Below are positions 58,937 through 64,000 of a stretch of DNA of 64,000 nucleotides, in pieces. The DNA lies in IMG/VR virus record IMGVR_UViG_3300031726_000003, positions 1 to 64,000 of that record; one strand, written 5' to 3'. Positions within the stretch are counted from its first letter, which is position 1. Every line of letters begins with the position of its first letter. A model generated the notes under the pieces. The model was not told where the DNA came from, did no database searches, and saw only the letters and a program-made list of their open reading frames with translations. The position numbers and the translations under genes are program-made. The DNA comes from a virus.

Positions 58937-60319
58937 TTAATAGTGTTTTGGTTTATGAAACGAGTCTTTCAGGTACGCCAGCATGCCCGACATCTTCACA
59001 TCTTTTTCCAACAAGGACTTGTATACAGCGGTCTCTATGGTGTCCGGGGCTACGATCACGATGTTCTCAGTGCGCTGTTTCTGCCCTATACGATAGATGC
59101 GTCGAGACCCTTGAATGAAGTGTTCAAGGTTCGCTGTCGGGCTTGCCCAGATCGTTGCTGTACTCTTTGTGAGTGTGAGTCCGTGGCCTGCACTTTGTGG
59201 ATGAGCGAAGAGCACACGATAAACACCTCCTTGATATTGGTCGACGATATGTGAGCGGGCTGCATCTGACGTTTCTCCGTCGAATACTGCATAACTGAGC
59301 TTTCGTTGGTTGGCTAGTGTCACAAGTTGATCCTTCTGATGCTGCCAATTGAAGAATACTATTGAGTGCGGGCGCGCTTCAACGAGATCAAGTACCAGCT
59401 CATAACGATCAGAGTCGATAACGGTATAATCGCCAGCGCTGCTATACACAGCGCCCGACGATAGTTGAAGGAGTTTTCCGTATAAGACTGCTGCGTTGAC
59501 TGCGTTGATAATCTTTTCCGACGATAGAATGAGCACACTGTCTTTTTCCAATTGAATATATTTATCCATGTGTTTCTTGTTGAGTGTGAACTCTAATGGA
59601 TATTGGTTGTTCTTTGGAATGTCCACACATTCCTCGAATTTATGCCTGATTGTAATGTCTTTCAGTAACTCGGCCACAATGGGTTCTGCACTTACTTTGT
59701 CAGTCCACTTCACAAATGAAGTGGCGCCAAAGCCGCCTTGTTGTGGCACGCACACTGCAGCTCTGAATGCAAAGAACGATGTGCCCAGCCGTTTACCATC
59801 ATCCAGTATATTTACCTGATGCCATATATCCGTAATCCCGTTGGATGTTGGCGTTGCACTAAGTGTAGCGCGATACCTGAAATACTTTTTGATCTTCGCT
59901 ATTGACTTGCTACGCCCAGATGTATGGTGCTTGAACGCAGTTGATTCATCTATGATCAACGTGTCAAACTTCTTCCAGAATGCCGGTGGCAATTTGGTAA
60001 GTACATTTACAGCGTCGTGGTTTGTTATCAGAACGTCTACATCTTTGGATAGTGCTTGTTTTCTGTTCGATGCATATGCAATAGATGTTGTGAGTTGAGG
60101 AGCAAATTTTACAATGTCCTTTTCCCACGCATTAGCCAGTAAAGAACGAGGGGCAAGGACTAAGGCTTTTCCTCCACGCTTCTCACGTCGTTTTGCGAAC
60201 GCGGTAATATGAACGCCAGTCTTACCAGTGCCAGCATCGCTCATGTCGAACACAATCGGGGATGTACTAATGAATCTTACAGAGTCCTGCTGGTGTTCGA
60301 ACAATTTGAGTTTTGTCAT
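58937..60319 (-). CDS. SNF2-type DNA helicase/translocase
   Basis: A 460-residue SF2 enzyme with all core motifs: Q-like FEHQQDSV, Walker A DAGTGKT (residues 28-34), Walker B DESTAFK (about 124), SATPTSN (motif III), and QGSRRIYRIGQ (motif VI, about 410). The RIGQ signature places it in the SNF2-like family of phage helicases. It probably remodels protein-DNA or branched structures during phage replication or recombination. Start is ATG overlapping the previous TGA; a GAGG lies just ahead. The length is short but complete for this type. Confidence 0.9.
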   Translation of the reverse strand: MTKLKLFEHQQDSVRFISTSPIVFDMSDAGTGKTGVHITAFAKRREKRGGKALVLAPRSLLANAWEKDIVKFAPQLTTSIAYASNRKQALSKDVDVLITNHDAVNVLTKLPPAFWKKFDTLIIDESTAFKHHTSGRSKSIAKIKKYFRYRATLSATPTSNGITDIWHQVNILDDGKRLGTSFFAFRAAVCVPQQGGFGATSFVKWTDKVSAEPIVAELLKDITIRHKFEECVDIPKNNQYPLEFTLNKKHMDKYIQLEKDSVLILSSEKIINAVNAAVLYGKLLQLSSGAVYSSAGDYTVIDSDRYELVLDLVEARPHSIVFFNWQHQKDQLVTLANQRKLSYAVFDGETSDAARSHIVDQYQGGVYRVLFAHPQSAGHGLTLTKSTATIWASPTANLEHFIQGSRRIYRIGQKQRTENIVIVAPDTIETAVYKSLLEKDVKMSGMLAYLKDSFHKPKHY

Positions 60320-60489
60320 TCCTCACTCGCTTTACTTTCAGTTACCTGTTCAATATGAAACCTGTCCCAGTTTTCCGGCTTTATGCCTTCTATCGCCTTG
60401 TCGTAGGCAAGATGTTTTGATTCAGCGGTGATGTTCTCCGCGCGTATGCACTCGCCCTTGTAGAACCACTGTAGTTGGTATTCGTTCAT
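60316..60489 (-). CDS. 57-residue hypothetical protein
   Basis: A short frame beginning MNEYQLQWFYKGECIRAENI after GGAGTTGAG. Its stop overlaps the helicase start (ATGA) and its start overlaps the previous stop, so it is coupled on both sides. The product is acidic and mixed helix/strand, with a KPENWDRFHIEQV end. No family is recognised. Confidence 0.6.
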   Translation of the reverse strand: MNEYQLQWFYKGECIRAENITAESKHLAYDKAIEGIKPENWDRFHIEQVTESKASEE

Positions 60490-60662
60490 CTCAACTCCTC
60501 CGGTATCTCTACTTCATCAACAATCTCACGGAGCATGTCGCGGAGGGATTCTATTTCATCTGCTGCCCTAACATCTAAGGGCGTTGGATTAATCCAATAC
60601 TCAGGCTCATATGGAGCACTGACTTTAATTTTTTCCCGTAACAGATCAACAATGTCAGTCAT
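60486..60662 (-). CDS. 58-residue acidic helical protein
   Basis: A short frame from ATG 60662 (GGAGAGTGAGAA upstream). The product begins MTDIVDLLREKIKVSAPYEP and ends with EIVDEVEIPEELR. The last eight residues recur almost exactly at the end of the DUF2591-like protein (EVEIPEELK at 62147), and the corresponding DNA is similar. Function unknown. It is part of the mosaic small-gene train. Confidence 0.6.
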   Translation of the reverse strand: MTDIVDLLREKIKVSAPYEPEYWINPTPLDVRAADEIESLRDMLREIVDEVEIPEELR

Positions 60663-60681
60663 TTCTCACTCTCCTCTGCCA

Positions 60682-60864
60682 TCATTGTTCCTTTATCAGC
60701 GAGAGTATTTCATCGTGACAGTCGTTCACATCGGCGTTGGCTGAAAGCTCCATTAACTTATCAGCCGCTTCCAACAGCGCAGCCTTCCGGCTGTAGTTCC
60801 ATGCACGTTCGCAAGATTCATATTCTCCACCGCCAGCAACTTCCCACCACTCATCGAATGTCAT
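60682..60864 (-). CDS. MTFDEWW-family protein, copy 1 (60 aa)
   Basis: A 60-residue protein beginning MTFDEWWEVAGGGEYESCERAWN. The first 27 residues are identical to those of the 78-residue gene at 61196, encoded by an 80-bp perfect DNA repeat, and the first seven are shared with the gene at 61968. The C-terminal half (AALLEAADKLMELSAN) is helical. The family is known in phages as very small acidic proteins without assigned function. Its start overlaps the 41-residue gene stop. Confidence 0.65.
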   Translation of the reverse strand: MTFDEWWEVAGGGEYESCERAWNYSRKAALLEAADKLMELSANADVNDCHDEILSLIKEQ

Positions 60865-60867
60865 TTC
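60788..60867. repeat. 80-bp perfect direct repeat, copy 1
   Basis: This segment is identical to 61356-61435 over 80 bases. In both places it covers the start codon, the first 27 codons of an MTFDEWW gene, and three bases upstream. A shorter part (24 bases) recurs at 62130-62153. Confidence 0.95.
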
Positions 60868-60986
60868 AGCCCCTCGTCAATCCAGCTATCTAAATACTCA
60901 ATCCAGTATCTAAAAACAACAAAGAAAAGCGCCGGAATCATTACGAAGAACGACGCGAAAACGATTGCTACTTTTTGCTTATTCAT
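60861..60986 (-). CDS. 41-residue membrane peptide
   Basis: A short frame after GGAGGTAAGAA, a strong site. It starts MNKQKVAIVFASFFVMIP and has one membrane helix through FFVVFRYW, then an acidic end (DSWIDEGLK). The stop overlaps the next gene start by ATGA. Such membrane peptides are common in phage early operons. No target is known. Confidence 0.6.
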   Translation of the reverse strand: MNKQKVAIVFASFFVMIPALFFVVFRYWIEYLDSWIDEGLK

Positions 60987-61025
60987 TTCTTACCTCCATA
61001 GAACATGATGAGGCACACTGTCCGG

Positions 61026-61199
61026 TCATTTATCTCTCCAGTTCACAACATCCATCCATGCCTGCCGGAAGCCCTTGAATGTCAGGTTAATCCGCATCTT
61101 CAGATGGTTCTTAGGGATAGATACCATCCGCTTGCTACGCTTGTTCATCACGGAGAGGTCGGATATTGCAGTCTTTCGCATAGAGCATCGATATCTCAT
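61026..61199 (-). CDS. 57-residue basic protein
   Basis: A short frame beginning MRYRCSMRKTAISDLSVM. It is strongly basic (KRSKRMVSIPKNHLKMRIN), with a predicted short helix at the end (FRQAWMDVVNWRD). It overlaps the upstream MTFDEWW gene stop as ATGA, supporting expression. A nucleic-acid-binding role is possible; no family is recognised. Confidence 0.55.
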   Translation of the reverse strand: MRYRCSMRKTAISDLSVMNKRSKRMVSIPKNHLKMRINLTFKGFRQAWMDVVNWRDK

Positions 61200-61432
61200 T
61201 CCCCTAGTACCTCCTTGGTCAACTGTTCAACGATAGTGGTCAAGTTCTCATGCAGCCAATCCGGCATCTGTTTATCCATTGAAAAAGACCATGATTCAAG
61301 GGCAGCTAACAGTTTTAGTATTTCAAGGTGGTCTTCTTTATTCATTGAGCCCTTACGGCTGTAGTTCCATGCACGTTCGCAAGATTCATATTCTCCACCG
61401 CCAGCAACTTCCCACCACTCATCGAATGTCAT
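61196..61432 (-). CDS. MTFDEWW-family protein, copy 2 (78 aa)
   Basis: Shares its first 27 residues exactly with the protein at 60682 and then diverges completely (SMNKEDHLEILKLLAALESW). The junction lies at the end of the 80-bp repeat, so recombination has joined a constant start to a new C-terminus. The variable part is acidic and helical (DWLHENLTTIVEQLTK). Overlapping junctions on both sides indicate translation in the operon. Confidence 0.65.
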   Translation of the reverse strand: MTFDEWWEVAGGGEYESCERAWNYSRKGSMNKEDHLEILKLLAALESWSFSMDKQMPDWLHENLTTIVEQLTKEVLGE

Positions 61433-61435
61433 TTC
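61356..61435. repeat. 80-bp perfect direct repeat, copy 2
   Basis: The second copy of the 80-base repeat described at 60788-60867, in the same orientation and carrying the start of the 78-residue gene. Confidence 0.95.
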
Positions 61436-61971
61436 GCCACCTCATCAACTATTGCTTCAACATCGGGTTCACCAAGAAGGCTCCAACCCGGGCATCTCCA
61501 TATCGTCATAGCAACCCTCAAACAAATCTCCCTCAACGCAGTCCTATCTCCGGGGAGGGCGAGAGCATCTTTAATGCGCCATGTAGATATAGTTGCTGTG
61601 TCGCTACGCCCATCCCATATATGAGACTCCAACGCTTCCCGCAGTTTCAGAATCGTGGCTTCGTGGGAGGCGAGGGTTGTTACTAGCTTATTGATAGCCT
61701 TAACCGGAAGATTCCCTGTTGAGTTGTTCAGCACATCTGCCTTGCGTAAAACATCTTTTATTTCTTCCATGCGTTCAGGCAAGCCATACCTGTGATGCCA
61801 CGACCCGCAGTTGCAAGCGGGAATATCGCAATGCACGAACCCAGAACGGAGAAGCACATCCTTCAACTCCGCTATTTCAGTCTGTTCGGCTGAACCAATG
61901 GATTTGACGCTATCCCTTTCGCACCCTGACTTCTTGCAGAATCCTCCGCAACTACTGCATTGTCTTGTCAT
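61429..61971 (-). CDS. Cys-rich N-terminal hypothetical protein (180 aa)
   Basis: Starts MTRQCSSCGGFCKKSGCERD, a tight Cys cluster (C5, C8, C12, C17), and has a second cluster further on (CDIPACNCGSWHH). This suggests one or two zinc-binding sites. The middle is helical (LPERMEEIKDVLRKADV), and the C-terminus has alternating strands and helices (LREICLRVAMTIWRCPGW). It overlaps both neighbouring MTFDEWW genes by four bases. No defined family; possible nucleic-acid or host-factor binding. Confidence 0.6.
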   Translation of the reverse strand: MTRQCSSCGGFCKKSGCERDSVKSIGSAEQTEIAELKDVLLRSGFVHCDIPACNCGSWHHRYGLPERMEEIKDVLRKADVLNNSTGNLPVKAINKLVTTLASHEATILKLREALESHIWDGRSDTATISTWRIKDALALPGDRTALREICLRVAMTIWRCPGWSLLGEPDVEAIVDEVAK

Positions 61972-62150
61972 TTCTTATTCTCCTCTGCCATCTCACGAAG
62001 TTCATGCGGGAGCAACCCACATCCACCGTGTTTATCTGCATACTCAGCCGCTTCCTCCAACGCAACCTTCCGGCTGGCTTGCCATGATTGTTCGGCTGCA
62101 ACTCTCCCTTGCTTTCGGTAAGTTGTTTTCCACCACTCATCGAATGTCAT
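61968..62150 (-). CDS. MTFDEWW-family protein, copy 3 (60 aa)
   Basis: Begins MTFDEWWKTTYRKQGRVAAEQ. It shares the first seven residues with the other two and has the same layout, with a helix ending in EEAAEYADKHGG. The DNA around the start (62130-62153) matches the 80-bp repeats over 24 bases. The end REMAEENKK overlaps the upstream Cys-rich gene start. It is a more distant paralogue of copies 1 and 2. Confidence 0.65.
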   Translation of the reverse strand: MTFDEWWKTTYRKQGRVAAEQSWQASRKVALEEAAEYADKHGGCGLLPHELREMAEENKK

Positions 62151-62629
62151 TTCAATTCCTCCGGTATCTCAACCTCATCGCCTAGCTTGCTGGCGACGTT
62201 GCATCTCATGGCCGCGATTAGACTGGTCTCACCTACACCGTGGTGGTGTTTATAGTACCCTGATAGTGTGCCGTCATCCTTCAGTTCTTTTATTGTGGCT
62301 GTCCACTTACCGCTTACGTTCGGGGCAACCCTAATCATCTCTCGCTCGATGATCGGCCCGCCGTGCGCCCAGTCTGTTGAGTATGCGTAATCCTCTAGAT
62401 ACACAGGGCCGAATTCAACGCGGGGCGGTGTCATAATCCATTTGCTGTTAAACCTGTGCGTGTTTTTCCGTAGATTGGTAAACCCTTCGCACTTCGCCAC
62501 CGCCCAATCAAGTGCGGCTCCTTCAAGTTCAGACGTTTTCATTTCTATTGAACTCCATGTGTCTTTAACGCTAGGGCGTTTAGGTTGTAACTCTGTCTCT
62601 CGCAGCACTTTCATCCAATAGTCGCTCAT
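62147..62629 (-). CDS. DUF2591-like phage protein (160 aa)
   Basis: A 160-residue protein whose MKTSELEGAALDWAVAKCEG, YSTDWAHGGPIIEREMI and MRCNVASKLGDEVEIPEEL segments match the DUF2591 family found in enterobacterial and related phages. Function is unknown. The N-terminal 25 residues (MSDYWMKVLRETELQPKRP) are an extension before the usual start, which could begin at MKTSELEG. Its end repeats the EVEIPEEL string of the 58-residue protein. It overlaps copy 3 by four bases. Confidence 0.75.
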   Translation of the reverse strand: MSDYWMKVLRETELQPKRPSVKDTWSSIEMKTSELEGAALDWAVAKCEGFTNLRKNTHRFNSKWIMTPPRVEFGPVYLEDYAYSTDWAHGGPIIEREMIRVAPNVSGKWTATIKELKDDGTLSGYYKHHHGVGETSLIAAMRCNVASKLGDEVEIPEELK

Positions 62630-62841
62630 TCTTTCCTCCCTTCCGCTTCGATGGCGGCGTTGATTGCATCTGCAATTTCATCGTGCGTCTTTTCAGGAAA
62701 GCATCGCAGCATATTTACATAGAAGGCGGCTTTGATCCTCTCCGCATCCTTCTTCAACTCCGCTATTTCAGCCTTTAGTTCATCACCAAACTTGATAAGT
62801 TCTGTGTCAATCTTTGGTCGGATTGCTTTTATGTTTGTCAT
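62626..62841 (-). CDS. Coiled-coil hypothetical protein (71 aa)
   Basis: A 71-residue protein starting MTNIKAIRPKIDTELIKFG. A heptad-like stretch (LKAEIAELKKDAERIKAAFYV) makes a coiled coil, and the C-terminus is a short acidic helix. The DNA encoding EIAELK shares a 20-base string with the Cys-rich gene (61861-61880 and 62752-62771). Its start lies inside the previous 52-residue gene. Function unknown. Confidence 0.55.
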   Translation of the reverse strand: MTNIKAIRPKIDTELIKFGDELKAEIAELKKDAERIKAAFYVNMLRCFPEKTHDEIADAINAAIEAEGRKE

Positions 62842-62965
62842 TCAATCTCTCCACAATAAGTTTCGCGTCCATCTCTTGCCAGCAAATAGCTATACGCTGG
62901 TTGTCCGGGTTGAGTATGTCGAAGCGTAGCCCTTGACCTGAGCATTTAACGTACCGGTAGGTCAT
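62807..62965 (-). CDS. 52-residue beta-type protein
   Basis: A short frame from ATG 62965 that overlaps the next upstream gene's stop (ATGA). It begins MTYRYVKCSGQGLRFDILN, with alternating strands and an amphipathic helix after QEMDAKLIVER. It overlaps the start of the 71-residue gene by 35 bases in another frame. The family is not recognised. Confidence 0.5.
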   Translation of the reverse strand: MTYRYVKCSGQGLRFDILNPDNQRIAICWQEMDAKLIVERLNDKHKSNPTKD

Positions 62966-63135
62966 TTCTTAATTTCTTCCCACACATAGACTTCATCTCT
63001 TAGTTTATACACTCCGTGCATGCCCTTGGCGTGGGCATCATCTACACAACCGATCATCTTTGGCGGAGCCTTCATTTGCTTGACTACCAGTTCTCCATCT
63101 CTTGGGCCGTTTACATACTTGATCATCACTTCCAT
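62962..63135 (-). CDS. 57-residue beta-type protein
   Basis: The frame from ATG 63135 (GGAGAATGAGAA upstream) to the ATGA overlap at 62962 gives a product starting MEVMIKYVNGPRDGELVV. Strands alternate, with a GVYKLRDEVYVWEEIKK C-terminus resembling small adaptor folds. The start region reuses a sequence also found at 60659-60683 and 61968-61992. No function is recognised. Confidence 0.6.
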   Translation of the reverse strand: MEVMIKYVNGPRDGELVVKQMKAPPKMIGCVDDAHAKGMHGVYKLRDEVYVWEEIKK

Positions 63136-63151
63136 TTCTCATTCTCCTTAG

Positions 63152-63223
63152 TTAAAGTTCACAAGTTTCCTGCCACTGGTGTTTATTCCCAACTGCATCC
63201 ACGATCACCACGCTACACGGCAC
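63152..63223 (-). CDS. Possible 23-residue peptide
   Basis: A GTG-start frame (complement of 63221-63223) with GGAGG about 13 bases upstream encodes MPCSVVIVDAVGNKHQW and six more residues. The reading is protein-like, with alternating strand residues, but the ribosome site is too distant for comfort. It may be the remnant of a longer gene. It fills most of the gap between the 117- and 57-residue genes. Confidence 0.3.
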   Translation of the reverse strand: MPCSVVIVDAVGNKHQWQETCEL

Positions 63224-63241
63224 CCGCTTTTCTCATCCTCC

Positions 63242-63595
63242 TCAGTCCTCTACCCTGCGCCAGCCTTCAGGCGTGTATTCACGTTGACGGCGAATCTCGT
63301 AGTTACCCGGTGGGATAGCAATCGTTTCATGAGTATCGAATGAGCGCAGATGTTCAAGCAATGCCTCGGTGGCGTCTGCTGCTTCTACCACTTGCAGATA
63401 ACTAATCATCGGGTCTCCAGTGGAGTACAGCTTGACGTTCGGCGATTCTTTGATAACGTGGTCATGACCTGTTTCCGAGTGGGCTACAACAAACTTTCCA
63501 CGTTCAGATGCTACTGGCTTGGCATCTTTCGGCAGTGCATCAATCCTGCGGATTATCAAGTCGCCCTGTGCTGCACAATTCTTGAATGTCTTCAT
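63242..63595 (-). CDS. Phage hypothetical protein (117 aa)
   Basis: The ATG at 63595 has AAAGGAGAATGAAG at a good distance; an ATG two codons earlier is too close to the site. The product starts MKTFKNCAAQGDLIIRRID and contains VVAHSETGHDHVI, LYSTGDPMISYLQV and a basic end (GNYEIRRQREYTPEGWRRV). This arrangement is a recurring phage protein type of unknown function. It is beta-rich and probably a small independent domain. Confidence 0.65.
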   Translation of the reverse strand: MKTFKNCAAQGDLIIRRIDALPKDAKPVASERGKFVVAHSETGHDHVIKESPNVKLYSTGDPMISYLQVVEAADATEALLEHLRSFDTHETIAIPPGNYEIRRQREYTPEGWRRVED

Positions 63596-63607
63596 CTTCA
63601 TTCTCCT

Positions 63608-64000
63608 TTATGTACGAATTTCAGGCTTGAAGTGCTTTGTGTCTTCAATCCCAAATGTCCAAGCGTTTGCGTGTATTGCTGTCTTGCACTTCCTATCTAC
63701 GGGTAAAACAAATGTGCGACCCGTTCCGCAACGTACTTGCAGGAATCTCTCCTTGCCTGAGTCTGGAATATCCGCCTCAAGTAGCGTGCCGATTTCAGGA
63801 TCGCCGTCTTCGTCGATCACCGTGGCGTTGAGTTCAGCGAGGATGTTGTTCCACCCAACCAGTTCGCACGCAACCCGACGCTGCTCGATATTGGCCCACG
63901 TCAACGCTTCCGATGCAGATGGCTTCTGCCCGGTTACCCACTCTTTAGGGATGGAAACACCATGCCAGTGGTGTAACTCAAAACCCTTCCATGCTATCGA
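63608..64000 (-). CDS. 5'-truncated DUF6745-like protein
   Basis: The frame is open from the right window edge to its stop, at least 130 residues, so the N-terminus lies outside. It reads FELHHWHGVSIPKEWV, then WANIEQRRVACELVGWNNILAEL, IDEDGDPEIGTLLEADI, CGTGRTFVLPVD and NAWTFGI..PEIRT. I recall this order from the C-terminal part of DUF6745-type proteins. Function unknown. The cut gene shows that leftward genes continue beyond position 64000. Confidence 0.7.
   Translation of the reverse strand, partial: SIAWKGFELHHWHGVSIPKEWVTGQKPSASEALTWANIEQRRVACELVGWNNILAELNATVIDEDGDPEIGTLLEADIPDSGKERFLQVRCGTGRTFVLPVDRKCKTAIHANAWTFGIEDTKHFKPEIRT

Noticed and set aside
61000-61045. 16-codon frame after the 57-residue basic gene
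   Set aside because: It only has an ATGA overlap, no ribosome site and no recognisable composition.
1-64000. Integrase, repressor, tRNA genes or a classical CI-type lysogeny region
   Set aside because: No tyrosine or serine recombinase, no repressor pair and no clear tRNA fold was found while reading; a covariance-model search would be needed to exclude tRNAs fully.

Overview
This window looks like most of the genome of a tailed phage with a podovirus-type virion that infects a Gram-negative bacterium. The evidence is a P22-type portal, a terminase pair, an N4-gp56/DUF4043-type capsid protein, giant internal (ejection-type) virion proteins, no recognisable tail sheath, tube or tape-measure gene, and an overlapping spanin pair whose outer member is a lipoprotein. 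I see no integrase, repressor, tRNA, rRNA or CRISPR array. Both window edges cut open leftward reading frames, so the genome continues on both sides, or the map is circularly permuted.

Layout. (1) Positions 1-5954, leftward: a truncated CxxC protein with a Pro-Gln tail, a primase-helicase with a poly-Ser tail, an AT-rich iteron-like region (about 2930-3340) that is a candidate replication origin, then small proteins and a 350-residue coiled-coil protein. The gaps in this block hold perfect hairpins. (2) Positions 5955-6273: the divergent control region, with two stacked hairpins, a 45-bp duplication and a rightward promoter. (3) Positions 6274-17280, rightward: terminase small and large subunits, a beta-propeller-like protein, portal, scaffold-like protein, a 17-residue Lys/Cys peptide, major capsid protein, a decoration-like protein and head-tail adaptors. 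(4) Positions 17280-19514: a lysis cassette of membrane proteins, M15 peptidase endolysin, holin candidate, Rz and Rz1, tightly coupled by start/stop overlaps. (5) Positions 19526-30463: an adhesin cluster with three tandem glycine-rich paralogues, a protein of about 15 short repeats and a 1418-residue Asp-box (BNR-like) protein. (6) Positions 30472-46132: a gp10-like tail protein, several structural unknowns, a helical fibre-like protein, an 844-residue glycine-zipper protein and a 2767-residue internal protein carrying an HEGWH zincin motif. (7) Positions 46141-49171: a Dps-like helical protein, two more fibre proteins and a small basic protein. (8) Positions 49334-64000, leftward: DUF932, VRR-NUC nuclease, a Cys-rich putative ssDNA-binding protein, family A DNA polymerase, SNF2-type helicase, and a long train of 40-180-residue accessory genes. 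That train contains three 'MTFDEWW' paralogues and an 80-bp perfect repeat.

How the parts fit. The leftward genes supply replication (primase-helicase, PolA, SNF2 helicase, nuclease, ssDNA binding) and many small, probably early, host-interaction proteins. The rightward genes build the capsid, package DNA, make adhesins and internal ejection proteins, and lyse the cell. Promoter-like sequences stand before the terminase block, portal, capsid gene, FCCH-like gene, primase-helicase and ssDNA-binding operon. One strong intrinsic terminator follows the decoration-like gene. The most unusual content is the hexanucleotide-encoded tails at the left edge, the iteron region beside the primase-helicase, the giant zincin-bearing virion protein, the repeat-rich adhesin cluster, and the mosaic of recycled small-gene segments near the right edge. 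Several small genes of 17-58 codons were found only by direct reading.
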